Virus record (IMG/VR): IMGVR_UViG_3300025674_000021
Span: 37,707-101,706 of that record
Strand: one strand, 5' to 3'
Source of the DNA: a virus
DNA length: 64,000 bases
The notes beneath the pieces are model-generated. The model made no database searches. It saw only the letters and a program-made list of their open reading frames with translations, and had not been told where the DNA came from. Numbering within the stretch: the first letter of the stretch is position 1; every line of letters begins with the position of its first letter. The translations under genes and the position numbers were made by a program. This document shows positions 1-8,576 of the stretch, in pieces.

Positions 1-471
1 AAACTTGCATACAACCCATCTAAATCTCAAAGAGATCAACTGTATACCAACAGAATTAACCCAGTAATCTTCTCACCAGGTTCTGGAATGATTCTATTCG
101 GTGACAGAACTGGAATGGCGAAGGCATCTGCGTTTGATCGCATCAATGTACGTCGTCTGTTTATCTACCTCGAAGAGGCAATTTCAAGAGCAGCAAAAGA
201 TTCTCTGTTTGAGTTCAATGACGAACTTACAAGAACAAACTTCGTAAATACCGTTGAACCTTTCCTTCGTGATGTTCAGGCGAAGAGAGGTATTCAAGAT
301 TATGTCGTCGTTTGCGACGAGACAAACAACACTGCAGCAATCATTGATAATAATGAGTTTGTTGCTGACATTTACATTAAACCAGCAAGGTCTATCAACT
401 TTATTGGTCTGAACTTCATCGCCACTAAGACCGGCGTTGATTTTGAAGAGATCATCGGTAACTTTAATTAA
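1..471 (+). CDS. 18: Tail sheath protein gp18, C-terminal part (5' end outside window)
   Basis: The frame is open from base 1, so the gene begins upstream of the window; about 156 residues are visible. Segments such as NRINPVIFSPGSGMILFGDR, RLFIYLEEAISRA and a C-terminal FVADIYIKPARSINFIGLNF are typical of the conserved C-terminal domain of contractile sheath proteins. The sheath surrounds the tail tube and contracts at infection. The tail tube gene follows after 14 bases, the T4 order 18-19-20. Identification rests on the conserved motifs and on gene order. Confidence 0.93.
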   Translation, partial: KLAYNPSKSQRDQLYTNRINPVIFSPGSGMILFGDRTGMAKASAFDRINVRRLFIYLEEAISRAAKDSLFEFNDELTRTNFVNTVEPFLRDVQAKRGIQDYVVVCDETNNTAAIIDNNEFVADIYIKPARSINFIGLNFIATKTGVDFEEIIGNFN

Positions 472-485
472 TAGGTTTAACAACA

Positions 486-1076
486 ATGGCAACTAGAAAT
501 CAATTTAATCCACCCCCACTGAGAAAAATTACGGACTTTAAGTCCAAGTTGACGGGTGGCGGTGCAAGATCAAACCTTTTTGAAGTTGTTCTTTCTTTCC
601 CAGGAATTGCTCCTGCTGACACCACAACTCTGGACAAAGCAAGATTTATGGTGAAGGGAGCAAACCTCCCTGCATCTAACATTGCTCCTCTGGATGTTCC
701 TTTTAGAGGAAGAACCCTAAAGGTTGCTGGAGATAGATCATTCGAAAGCTGGACTATTACCGTCATCAACGATACTGATTTTACAATCAGATCTGCATTC
801 GAAAACTGGATGAATGCTATCAACAGAGTATCAAATTCTACTGGTGCTACTGATCCAACAACTTATACAGCAGATGCTTTCGTCTATCAACTTGATCGTA
901 ACGGCGGAACACTGAGAGCATATCATTTCTATGATATCTTCCCATCATCTGTTGGTGCTATCGCACTTGATTCAGGTAACAGCAACATCCAAGAATTCCC
1001 AGTTGAGTTCCAAATCCTCTGGTGGGAAGCAATCGTTGGTAACGCTCCTGAAGCAGGCGGCGAAAATATCGACTAA
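486..1076 (+). CDS. 19: Tail tube protein gp19
   Basis: 196 residues, somewhat longer than T4 gp19 (163). It has the tail-tube pattern: a KGANLPAS segment, PFRGRTLKVAGDR, then WTITVINDTDF and a C-terminal FQILWWE. It forms the rigid inner tube through which DNA passes. It lies between the sheath gene and the portal gene as in T4, and is probably co-transcribed with gp18 (14-base gap). Confidence 0.92.
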   Translation: MATRNQFNPPPLRKITDFKSKLTGGGARSNLFEVVLSFPGIAPADTTTLDKARFMVKGANLPASNIAPLDVPFRGRTLKVAGDRSFESWTITVINDTDFTIRSAFENWMNAINRVSNSTGATDPTTYTADAFVYQLDRNGGTLRAYHFYDIFPSSVGAIALDSGNSNIQEFPVEFQILWWEAIVGNAPEAGGENID

Positions 1077-1079
1077 ATA
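1073..1079 (+). promoter_or_regulatory. Late promoter-like motif CTAAATA upstream of gp20
   Basis: CTAAATA overlaps the gp19 stop codon, 28 bases before the portal start. It matches the -10-only late motif of T4-like phages (TATAAATA in T4, CTAAATA/NATAAATA in cyanophages), read by the gp55 sigma factor encoded at 12304-12780. Confidence 0.5.
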
Positions 1080-1107
1080 GATAAGATAAGATAGTTTACT
1101 TTATAAA

Positions 1108-2766
1108 ATGGCGAAACTTTTTGGTTTTTCGATTGATGATGGTCAAAATAAGAAGAAGGACTCTATCGCTTCCCCCGTTCCTCAGTCAAATGAGGACGGG
1201 GTTGATCACTATGTACAGTCAGGATTTTACGGTCAATACGTAGATATTGAAGGTGTATATAGAACAGAGTTTGACCTCATCAAGAGATACAGAGAAATGG
1301 CTCTGCATCCAGAATGTGATAACGTCATCGAAAGCATTGTAAATGAAGCAATTGTAAGTGACCTATACGATTCGCCAGTTGAAATTGAATTATCCAATTT
1401 AAATGCTAGCGATAGATTAAAACAGATTATTAGAGAAGAGTTTAAGTCGATCAAAGAGATGCTCGACTTCGACAGGAAATCTCATGAAATTTTTAGGAAC
1501 TGGTATGTTGATGGTAGATTATTCTACTTTAAGGTAATTGACCAGAAAAATCCTGCTGCAGGTATTCAAGATATTAGATATATTGATCCACTGAAGATCA
1601 AACATATCAGACAAGAGAAGAAGAGAGACGCAAATCAACTTCAACCAAATTTTAAAAACACTGGCGAGTCATTCGACTTCCCAGAGATTGAAGAGTATTT
1701 CGTATATACTCAGGCATCTTCTCATCATAACAGTGCATATGGTGCTCAAAAGAAGACACTTAAAATTGCAAAAGATTCAATTGCATACTGCACCTCTGGT
1801 TTAGTAGATAGAAATAAAGGAACGATTCTTTCATATCTTCACAAAGCAATTAAGTCACTTAATCAACTTCGTATGATTGAGGACTCTTTGGTAATTTACA
1901 GATTATCAAGAGCACCAGAACGTAGAATCTTCTACATTGATGTCGGTAACTTACCTAAAGTAAAAGCAGAGCAATACCTCAAAGAGGTCATGTCTCGCTA
2001 TAGGAATAAACTTGTTTACGATGCTAACACTGGAGAAATCCGTGATGATCGTAAGTATATGAGTATGTTGGAAGATTTCTGGCTTCCTAGAAGGGAAGGT
2101 GGAAGAGGAACTGAGATTTCAACTCTACCTGGTGGAGGAAACCTTGGTGAACTTTCTGACGTTGAATATTTCCAAAAGAAACTATACAGATCTCTTGGAG
2201 TTCCAGAAACAAGAGTCGCTGGTGGTGGAGATGGATTTAACCTAGGAAGATCATCAGAAATTCTTCGTGATGAGTTGATGTTCTCTAAATTTGTTGGTCG
2301 TCTGAGAAAAAGATTTGGTAATCTTTTCAATGACCTACTCAAAACTCAATTAATCCTCAAGAATATTGTATCTCCTGAAGATTGGGAGGTTATGAGTGAT
2401 CATATTCAATATGACTTCTTGTATGATAATCACTTTGCAGAGTTGAAGGAAGCAGAACTATTAACAAATAGAATGACGCTTGCTACAACTATGGAACCAT
2501 ATATTGGAAAGTATTACTCTACAGAATATATCCGTAAGAAAGTTCTTAGACAAACTGATAGCGAAATCATTGACATTGATGCTCAGATTGAAGATGAAAT
2601 TGAAAAAGGAATTCTTCCTGATCCTAATGCTCCGGTAGATGAGAATGGAAATCCTTTACCAACTGACGGATCAGTACAAGTTGGACAGAACGGAGAAGTT
2701 CCTATGGAACCTGTTGCAGACGAAAAAACAGTCGAAATACCTGAACCAAAGGGCGGTAAAATATAA
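1108..2766 (+). CDS. 20: Portal vertex protein gp20
   Basis: 552 residues, close to the T4 portal (524). It forms the dodecameric ring at the unique head vertex through which DNA is packaged and to which the tail attaches. Recognisable parts are VYRTEFDLIKRYREMALHPE, the ADVES-like region CDNVIESIVNEAIV and the central SYLHKAIKSLNQLRMIEDSL helix. This gene is widely used as a cyanomyovirus marker. The last ~50 residues are acidic and proline-rich, probably a disordered tail. Confidence 0.96.
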   Translation: MAKLFGFSIDDGQNKKKDSIASPVPQSNEDGVDHYVQSGFYGQYVDIEGVYRTEFDLIKRYREMALHPECDNVIESIVNEAIVSDLYDSPVEIELSNLNASDRLKQIIREEFKSIKEMLDFDRKSHEIFRNWYVDGRLFYFKVIDQKNPAAGIQDIRYIDPLKIKHIRQEKKRDANQLQPNFKNTGESFDFPEIEEYFVYTQASSHHNSAYGAQKKTLKIAKDSIAYCTSGLVDRNKGTILSYLHKAIKSLNQLRMIEDSLVIYRLSRAPERRIFYIDVGNLPKVKAEQYLKEVMSRYRNKLVYDANTGEIRDDRKYMSMLEDFWLPRREGGRGTEISTLPGGGNLGELSDVEYFQKKLYRSLGVPETRVAGGGDGFNLGRSSEILRDELMFSKFVGRLRKRFGNLFNDLLKTQLILKNIVSPEDWEVMSDHIQYDFLYDNHFAELKEAELLTNRMTLATTMEPYIGKYYSTEYIRKKVLRQTDSEIIDIDAQIEDEIEKGILPDPNAPVDENGNPLPTDGSVQVGQNGEVPMEPVADEKTVEIPEPKGGKI

Positions 2767-2769
2767 ATA
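2762..2769 (+). promoter_or_regulatory. Late promoter motif TATAAATA upstream of the prohead core gene
   Basis: An exact TATAAATA overlaps the gp20 stop codon and lies 31 bases before the next start. It fits the T4 late consensus and precedes the prohead genes. Confidence 0.6.
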
Positions 2770-2800
2770 ACATTATATCAACATAATACCAATTTTTTTC

Positions 2801-2971
2801 ATGGAAGATATTATCGACTTGATTGCAACTGATGCTTCACCTTCTCAAGTTTCTGACAGTATTAAACAACAACTTTTTGCAAAATCTGTAGAAAGAATTA
2901 ATACAATGAGACCTGAAGTTGCTAGCAATATGTTTAGTGACGAAGATAGCGAAACAGGAACAGAAGAATGA
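2801..2971 (+). CDS. Small prohead core protein, gp67-like by position
   Basis: 56 residues starting MEDIIDLIATDASPSQVSD and ending in an acidic tail (DEDSETGTEE). In T4 the small prohead core genes 67 and 68 lie between 20 and 21. This ORF has the same location, small size and acidic end, so a core component processed by the gp21 protease is likely. No direct similarity to T4 gp67 is claimed. Its stop overlaps the next start (ATGA). Confidence 0.65.
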   Translation: MEDIIDLIATDASPSQVSDSIKQQLFAKSVERINTMRPEVASNMFSDEDSETGTEE

Positions 2972-3225
2972 TCGTAAAACCATTAACAGCTGCTGTTGAC
3001 GTTAGTACGGCTCCAAGTAATTTGGATTCGGCAAGTGTTATCTCTGTAGTTAATACAAGCAATGCTGCGGTATCTATTACTTTAGCAGGATCTGTATCAA
3101 TCCCATTTTGGATTGGTGCAGGGGAAAGAATTAGTATTGAGAAAGAATACGCAGCGACTGTTGTATGTGACCCAGCTCAATCTGCAGGAACTGTTTACGC
3201 AAATAAAGTAGCATACACAAATTAA
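2968..3225 (+). CDS. Hypothetical protein in the prohead cluster
   Basis: 85 residues, beginning MIVKPLTAAVDVSTAPSNLD. It is rich in V, S and T with alternating hydrophobic residues, suggesting a small beta-rich domain. It overlaps the preceding gene by four bases (ATGA) and is followed four bases later by the protease gene, so it is part of the head assembly operon. No family recognised; a small structural protein is the best guess. Confidence 0.6.
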   Translation: MIVKPLTAAVDVSTAPSNLDSASVISVVNTSNAAVSITLAGSVSIPFWIGAGERISIEKEYAATVVCDPAQSAGTVYANKVAYTN

Positions 3226-3229
3226 TCAA

Positions 3230-3880
3230 ATGAAACTCATAACAGAAGAAGTATCTAACGTAAAAATTATTACCGAAGGTAAAGGTAGCGGTAAAAAGAT
3301 GTACATTGAAGGTGTATTCCTTCAAGGCGACATCAAAAACCGTAACGGAAGAATGTATCCAATGGATACTCTTTCGAAAGAAGTAAATCGCTATTGCGAA
3401 ACTTTCGTTAATAAGGGTCGTGCTCTTGGTGAGTTGGGACATCCTGATGGACCAACTGTAAATCTTGACCGTGTGTCCCACAAGATTACTTCTTTGGTTA
3501 GAGAAGGTTCTAATTTTAAAGGTAAAGCACAACTTCTAAATACACCGATGGGCAAAATTGCTTCATCACTTATTGGTGAGGGAGTTATGCTTGGTGTTTC
3601 TTCCCGTGGTGTTGGTTCACTTAAGACCACTAGCGAAGGACACAAAATCGTTGGCGAAGATTTCATGCTAGCAACTGCTGCTGATATCGTTGCCGATCCT
3701 TCTGCACCTGATGCGTTTGTTCAGGGAATTATGGAAGGAAAGGAGTGGATTTGGGATGGAGGAATCCTTCGTGAACAACTCGCTGAGCGTACAGAAAGAA
3801 GAATTAATACTCTTGTTGCACAGAGAGCACTTGAAGAGCATAAGCTAAATCTATTCCAAGATTTCCTCTCAAATCTCTAA
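3230..3880 (+). CDS. 21: Prohead core protease gp21
   Basis: 216 residues (T4 gp21: 212). This serine protease matures the prohead by cutting scaffold and capsid proteins after (I/L)xE sites. Visible are DIKNRNGRMYPMDTL, LGELGHPDGP with a candidate catalytic His near residue 71, and LGVSSRGVGS with the nucleophilic Ser near residue 125, as in the herpesvirus-type assemblin fold. It sits between the small core genes and the scaffold gene gp22, the T4 order. Confidence 0.95.
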   Translation: MKLITEEVSNVKIITEGKGSGKKMYIEGVFLQGDIKNRNGRMYPMDTLSKEVNRYCETFVNKGRALGELGHPDGPTVNLDRVSHKITSLVREGSNFKGKAQLLNTPMGKIASSLIGEGVMLGVSSRGVGSLKTTSEGHKIVGEDFMLATAADIVADPSAPDAFVQGIMEGKEWIWDGGILREQLAERTERRINTLVAQRALEEHKLNLFQDFLSNL

Positions 3881-3882
3881 AT

Positions 3883-3890
3883 TATAAATA
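3883..3890 (+). promoter_or_regulatory. Late promoter motif TATAAATA upstream of gp22
   Basis: Exact TATAAATA immediately after the gp21 stop and 33 bases before the scaffold start. The most obvious role is separate late expression of the abundant scaffold and capsid proteins. Confidence 0.65.
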
Positions 3891-3923
3891 AATATAGATT
3901 ATACTTAAAAAAATCTAAAAACA

Positions 3924-5066
3924 ATGTCCGTTGGTAGCAATTTACAAGAAATGGAAAACGTAGTAACCAAAGGGGCAGCTGCTGCCGATCCAATGCCAAG
4001 TTCTGGTTCTAATGCATCTGGAGTCATGGCTCCTGGTCAAACCGGTAACTGGGAAGATCTCGGCGGTCCTACTCCTGAAAATTATCGTCCAGACGACGAG
4101 TCCGCAACACTTAAGACCCCAGGTTCAACATTGTCTCAAGTAAGAGACGTTGTTAATGCTAAGGCAAAACCTGCTGATCCTATGCCTAAGGGTATGAAGG
4201 AAGAGGAAGAGGTAGAAGGTGAAGTCGTGGCAGAAGAGGATGCAGTTAGTGAAGAAGAAACTACCACGGAAGTTGTAGCAGAAGAAGAAGAAGTCGAAAC
4301 TGAAACCGAAGAAGTAATTGAGTATGATGTCGAAGAAGACATCAATGCTCTGATTGCAGGCGAAGAACTCTCTGAGGAATTCGAAGAGAGAGCACGTACT
4401 ATCTTTGAAACTGCAATTAACGCTAAGGTTGCTGAGATCAAAGAAGAACTCGTAGCATCCTACGAAGCATCCCTCGTAGAGGAAGTTTCTTCAATTAAAA
4501 CCGAACTCACTGATCGTGTCGATGCATACCTTGAGTATGTTGCAGACGAGTGGATTTCTGAGAATTCAATCGCTGTAGAGCACGGTCTTAAGACCGAAAT
4601 GACTGAATCATTCCTCTCCGGAATGAAGTCACTTTTTGAAGAACATTATGTAACCGTTCCTGAAGATAAGTATGATGTAATCGAGAGTATGGTAGATAAA
4701 CTTGATGAAATGGAAGGAAAACTCAACGAGCAGATCGAACGTAATGTCGCTCTGAATCGTAGATTAGCAGAGTCAGTTGCTGATGTAATTTTTGCAGATG
4801 TCGCTGAGGGATTAGCAATTTCTCAGAAAGACAAACTCGCTTCTCTTGCTGAAAATGTTGAGTTTGATAGTGAAGAGAGCTATCGTGAGAAACTGGTAAC
4901 ACTGAGAGAATCATATTTCCCAGTTAATACCGGTGCTCAGAAAGAGGATTCTGAGAATCTGTCTGAAGAAGTAACTTTGACCGAAGAGACCGAAATGATC
5001 TCTGAGGGAGCAACAAACGCAATGGATGCTTATCTTCAGGTACTTCGCAGATCCGCGAACAAGTGA
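3924..5066 (+). CDS. 22: Prohead core scaffold protein gp22
   Basis: 380 residues, strongly acidic, with long Glu/Val runs around residues 90-150 and long predicted helices afterwards. This is the pattern of the T4 gp22 scaffold, which forms the prohead core and is later cut to peptides by gp21. Cleavage-type sites such as ISE and LTEE occur in the tail. It is longer than T4 gp22 (269), mostly in the acidic N-terminal extension. It lies between the protease and the major capsid gene. Confidence 0.9.
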   Translation: MSVGSNLQEMENVVTKGAAAADPMPSSGSNASGVMAPGQTGNWEDLGGPTPENYRPDDESATLKTPGSTLSQVRDVVNAKAKPADPMPKGMKEEEEVEGEVVAEEDAVSEEETTTEVVAEEEEVETETEEVIEYDVEEDINALIAGEELSEEFEERARTIFETAINAKVAEIKEELVASYEASLVEEVSSIKTELTDRVDAYLEYVADEWISENSIAVEHGLKTEMTESFLSGMKSLFEEHYVTVPEDKYDVIESMVDKLDEMEGKLNEQIERNVALNRRLAESVADVIFADVAEGLAISQKDKLASLAENVEFDSEESYREKLVTLRESYFPVNTGAQKEDSENLSEEVTLTEETEMISEGATNAMDAYLQVLRRSANK

Positions 5067-5120
5067 TTTTTAAATCATAAAGTCAAACTAACTTTTTTTA
5101 AACACTAGAGGTTAACTCAA

Positions 5121-6536
5121 ATGCAGATGTACAACACCGAATATCTGCAGGAGAAGTGGTCACCAATCCTCGATTACGAGGGTATGGATCCTATCAAAGA
5201 TTCACATCGTAGAGCGGTAACTGCTATCCTGCTGGAAAACCAAGAAAAAGAATTACGCGAGGAAAGAGCATTCCTTAGCGAGAATGGCCCAACCAACTCC
5301 GCAGGAACAGGCGGATTCTCTGGTTCAGGCGCAAACACAACAGGAACCCCTGTTGCAGGTTTCGATCCCGTACTGATCTCCCTGATCCGTCGTTCGATGC
5401 CTAACCTGGTCGCTTATGACCTCTGTGGCGTTCAGCCAATGAACGGTCCTACCGGACTGATCTTTGCAATGCGCTCCCGCTACAACAACCAGACCGGTGC
5501 AGAGACCTTCTACAACGAAGTCGATTCCGCATTCTCTGGTCAGGCAAAAGGACTCGCATACGAAGACGGCTTCACCGATGGTGCAGTTGGTCTGGGTACA
5601 ACCGCACAAGGCGGAAGCAACCCATCAATCCTTGATCCTTCTAACCAAGCAAATAACGCAGGTCCTGGTGCTAACCAGTACAACGCTGGCGGCGGCATGA
5701 CCACCGGCAAAGCAGAAGCACTCCGTGGCGACGACGCTGATGCTTTCAACGAGATGGCATTCTCGATTGAGAAACTGACCGCAACTGCTAAGTCAAGAGC
5801 ACTGAAAGCAGAATACTCCCTGGAACTGGCACAAGACCTCAGAGCAATCCACGGTCTGAATGCTGAAGCAGAACTCGCAAACATCCTCAGCACTGAGATT
5901 CTTGCTGAGATCAACCGCGAGATCATCCGTACCATCTACAAGGTCGCAGTTCCTGGCGCACAGGTCAACACCGCAACCCCTGGAACCTTCGACCTCGACG
6001 TTGACTCCAACGGCAGATGGTCTGTTGAGAAGTTCAAGGGTCTGATCTTCCAGATCGAAAGAGATGCTAACGCAATCGCGCAGCAAACTCGTAGAGGGAA
6101 GGGCAACATGATCCTCTGCTCCGCAGACGTTGCTTCCGCACTCACCATGGCAGGCGTTCTGGATTACACCCCTGCACTCAACGCTAACCTCCAGGTTGAC
6201 GACACCGGTAACACCTTCGCTGGTGTTCTGCAAGGTAAGTATCGTGTATACATCGATCCTTATTCTGCAAACGTTTCTGGTAACCAGTTCTATGTTGCTG
6301 GTTATAAGGGAACCAACCCTTATGACGCAGGTCTCTTCTACTGCCCATACGTTCCTCTCCAGATGGTTCGTGCAGTTGGCGAGAACACCTTCCAGCCTAA
6401 GATTGGCTTTAAGACCCGCTATGCGGTCGTCGCAAACCCATTCGCAAAAGGCGCTACCGAAGCATCTGCTCCAGACAACATCGCAACCAACTCCAACGTA
6501 TACTACAGAAGAGTCAAAGTCCAAAATCTTATGTGA
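5121..6536 (+). CDS. 23: Major capsid protein gp23
   Basis: 471 residues (T4 gp23: 521). It is the hexamer-forming shell protein of the HK97 fold. The N-terminal ~54 residues are a helical delta domain, ending in a likely gp21 cleavage site (FLSE followed by NGPT). Conserved blocks include VGVQPMNGPTGLIFAMRSRY-like sequence, the AMG/GEMAF-type region NEMAFSIEKL, and TRRGKGNMILCSADVASAL. The gene has an AGAGG ribosome site and is closed by a strong terminator. Its codons look richer in C-ending triplets than the neighbours, as expected of a very highly expressed protein. Confidence 0.97.
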   Translation: MQMYNTEYLQEKWSPILDYEGMDPIKDSHRRAVTAILLENQEKELREERAFLSENGPTNSAGTGGFSGSGANTTGTPVAGFDPVLISLIRRSMPNLVAYDLCGVQPMNGPTGLIFAMRSRYNNQTGAETFYNEVDSAFSGQAKGLAYEDGFTDGAVGLGTTAQGGSNPSILDPSNQANNAGPGANQYNAGGGMTTGKAEALRGDDADAFNEMAFSIEKLTATAKSRALKAEYSLELAQDLRAIHGLNAEAELANILSTEILAEINREIIRTIYKVAVPGAQVNTATPGTFDLDVDSNGRWSVEKFKGLIFQIERDANAIAQQTRRGKGNMILCSADVASALTMAGVLDYTPALNANLQVDDTGNTFAGVLQGKYRVYIDPYSANVSGNQFYVAGYKGTNPYDAGLFYCPYVPLQMVRAVGENTFQPKIGFKTRYAVVANPFAKGATEASAPDNIATNSNVYYRRVKVQNLM

Positions 6537-6557
6537 TCACAGTCACATATTTCTCAG

Positions 6558-6584
6558 AGGGATCCTTCGGGATCCCTTTTTTTG
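6558..6584 (+). terminator. Rho-independent terminator after gp23
   Basis: Stem AGGGATCC / GGATCCCT with a TTCG tetraloop, followed by a run of seven T. A late motif starts directly behind it. Confidence 0.9.
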
Positions 6585-6585
6585 T

Positions 6586-6596
6586 CTAAATAAATA
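6586..6596 (+). promoter_or_regulatory. Late promoter motif CTAAATAAATA after the gp23 terminator
   Basis: CTAAATA overlapping AAATAAATA, 11 bases before the next start codon and right after the T-run of the gp23 terminator. The short distance leaves a very short leader. Confidence 0.45.
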
Positions 6597-6607
6597 AGAA
6601 AGCTCCA

Positions 6608-6808
6608 ATGGAAGAAAATGATTGGTCGGTTGATTGGACATTAGATGTTCATAAAGTCAGAGCACTTTATGATGTCATACACTATACCTGGGAAAATTGG
6701 CCAGGATATCCAGCAAGACCAAAAGAAGAACAGGAGTTTTTAATATCGACCAAATCTGAACTTTTTGCAATGTTAATGGATTACACTTTCAAGACGAAAA
6801 ATCAATGA
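6608..6808 (+). CDS. Conserved-type hypothetical protein, 66 aa
   Basis: 66 residues, Trp-rich N-terminus (DWSVDWTLDVHKV), followed by YTWENWPGYPARP. No family is recognised. It directly follows the capsid gene's terminator and a late-type motif, and overlaps the next gene by four bases (ATGA). This suggests late expression and translational coupling. Confidence 0.6.
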   Translation: MEENDWSVDWTLDVHKVRALYDVIHYTWENWPGYPARPKEEQEFLISTKSELFAMLMDYTFKTKNQ

Positions 6809-7590
6809 GAACGTTTAAAGAATTTCAATATATTTGCGAAAGATCCCTTTCTAAGTGTGAAAAAGACAGAAAAGAAGGTATTACCAAAGGCATGAAGAAG
6901 AATGCTTCTGACTTTAAAGATCGTTATGGTGGCAATTGGAAAGGAGTTATGTACGCTACTGCCACCAAGATGGCAAAGAAATCTAAGTGTAAGAAGGATG
7001 TTAAAGAATTTTGGAATCCATTAGCAAAACCAAAAGCAAAACCTGCTGTAAAGAAAAAAAATTCTACTGTTTTAGCATATAAAAACTATAAACCAGGAGT
7101 TCTTAACAAAGATACTGGAAAATTTACTCAACGTGATCATACACCAGATGAAGCAAAGAGATATGGTTGGAAACCAGTAAAGACAAGTTCTTATGGTCCC
7201 AGAGATACTACATCTCAGGCATATAATACTGGAAAAGATAAAGTTCAAAGAACTGCAGATGGAACTCCATTTACAGGGTCTACAAGAGGTGTAGCAGTTC
7301 CATATAAGTATAAAAAGAATGAAGTTCCTAAAGGTGTTTGGGCAGGAACACCATCAAGGAAATTTGGATCTGATGTGACATTTACAAATAAACCACTTGG
7401 AAATGCTCCAGGAAAAACTAAAACTGTTACCACTAAAGTAAGAGATACTGGAAACTTTGGTGCTGCTGGTGAAGTTAATAAAAGTACTAGTTTTGATTTG
7501 ATGAGGCAAACAGCAAGAGATTTATCTGGTAATCAAAAACTCACACCAACACAATGGGGAAAAAGAACCGTTTACGTGAGGTCTAACTAA
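6805..7590 (+). CDS. Basic hypothetical virion-type protein
   Basis: 261 residues, Lys/Arg-rich throughout. The first seven residues, MRTFKEF, resemble the capsid-targeting N-terminus of T4 internal head proteins and recur in three other genes here. A Cys/Lys segment (SKCKKDVKEFW) follows an RYGGNWKGVMYATATKMAKK stretch, a sequence type seen in small marine T4-like phage proteins. The rest is low-complexity, probably disordered and DNA-binding by charge. Late context and one-base overlap with gp3 support a virion role; function otherwise unknown. Confidence 0.65.
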   Translation: MRTFKEFQYICERSLSKCEKDRKEGITKGMKKNASDFKDRYGGNWKGVMYATATKMAKKSKCKKDVKEFWNPLAKPKAKPAVKKKNSTVLAYKNYKPGVLNKDTGKFTQRDHTPDEAKRYGWKPVKTSSYGPRDTTSQAYNTGKDKVQRTADGTPFTGSTRGVAVPYKYKKNEVPKGVWAGTPSRKFGSDVTFTNKPLGNAPGKTKTVTTKVRDTGNFGAAGEVNKSTSFDLMRQTARDLSGNQKLTPTQWGKRTVYVRSN

Positions 7591-8120
7591 TGGCAAATTG
7601 CAACTTTCCGAATCAGATAGATAATAGAAATTTTCTTTCTCCGATTGGGTTTAAATTTTCTTTATCAAAAGAACCAACGGTAGCATTCTTTGCTAATGCT
7701 GCCCAGATTCCAAACCTGAATCTCAAGGTAGAGACACAATCGACATATTTAAAGAACATCCCTGTACCCGGAGATGTTATGGAGTTTGGTGACTTCACAT
7801 TGAAGTTCATTGTCGATGAAGACATGGAAAACTACATGGCAGTACATAACTGGTTATATGGTCTAGGTTTTCCAGAATCAACCAAGCAGTATAAAGATCT
7901 AATCACAGATAAAAATGGTGTAGAAGACATCAAATACGAAAGAAGTGATGGAACTCTGTTTATTCTGAATAGTAACTATCAGACCTCCGCAAAGGTTAGA
8001 TTCACAGATATGTTCCCTTATTCACTCTCTTCTCTAGAGTTTGATGCCACTAACTCAGATCTAACATACTTTACAGCAACAGTATCTTTCAAGTATACTA
8101 TATACGATATCGAAGTTTAA
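7590..8120 (+). CDS. 3: Tail completion protein gp3-like
   Basis: 176 residues, the same length as T4 gp3, which caps the head-proximal end of the tail tube and stabilises the sheath. The block FFANAAQIPNLNLKVETQS followed by IPVPGDVMEFGDFTLKF and NWLYGLGFPES is characteristic of the tail-tube fold, as expected since gp3 is related to gp19. Cyanomyoviruses keep gp3 between gp23 and uvsY, as here. A second gp19-like protein is the alternative. Confidence 0.75.
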   Translation: MANCNFPNQIDNRNFLSPIGFKFSLSKEPTVAFFANAAQIPNLNLKVETQSTYLKNIPVPGDVMEFGDFTLKFIVDEDMENYMAVHNWLYGLGFPESTKQYKDLITDKNGVEDIKYERSDGTLFILNSNYQTSAKVRFTDMFPYSLSSLEFDATNSDLTYFTATVSFKYTIYDIEV

Positions 8121-8123
8121 ATT

Positions 8124-8552
8124 ATGGACCTTGAAAAAATTCAATCTATGTGGGAAAGGGACTCTCAGATGGATCGGGATAACTTGCATGAAGAGTCATT
8201 GAGAATCCCTCAACTTCATTCAAAATATCATACTGTATACAATACGATTCAACTTCTCAAAGAAAATTCTAAAACAAAGTATAACAAGATTCGCCTAGAA
8301 CGCTATAACTACTACACAGGAAAGGCATCAGCAGAGGTCTACGCTGAAGAACCATTTCCGTATAAGATTCGTGAAAAGGACGCCATACAGAGGCATCTAG
8401 ACGCCGATGAGAGGTTGAATGAAGCAGAATTAAAGATTCGGTATTATGATGTTACTTTAAAGTACCTTGAAGACATTATTAAGTCAATTAATAATAGGAC
8501 TTATCAGATCAAAAACGCAATTGATTGGCATAATTTCCAGGCAGGTTTTTAA
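8124..8552 (+). CDS. uvsY: Recombination mediator UvsY
   Basis: 142 residues (T4 UvsY: 137). It loads UvsX recombinase on ssDNA covered by gp32. The N-terminal IQSMWERDSQMD and the following helical, highly charged body with KIRLERYNYYTGK are typical. It lies between gp3 and the genes leading to uvsW, the standard cyanomyovirus arrangement. Confidence 0.92.
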   Translation: MDLEKIQSMWERDSQMDRDNLHEESLRIPQLHSKYHTVYNTIQLLKENSKTKYNKIRLERYNYYTGKASAEVYAEEPFPYKIREKDAIQRHLDADERLNEAELKIRYYDVTLKYLEDIIKSINNRTYQIKNAIDWHNFQAGF

Positions 8553-8558
8553 TAAATA
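8551..8558 (+). promoter_or_regulatory. Late-type motif AATAAATA upstream of the duplicated protein
   Basis: AATAAATA overlaps the uvsY stop, 18 bases before the start of the next gene. It is a one-base variant of the T4 late consensus. Confidence 0.5.
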
Positions 8559-8576
8559 AAAATAAACCTTCTGACG

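Noticed and set aside
5793-6524. Long minus-strand open frame (243 codons) inside gp23
   Set aside because: It is a mirror of the biased codon use of the major capsid gene; no start context or known domain.
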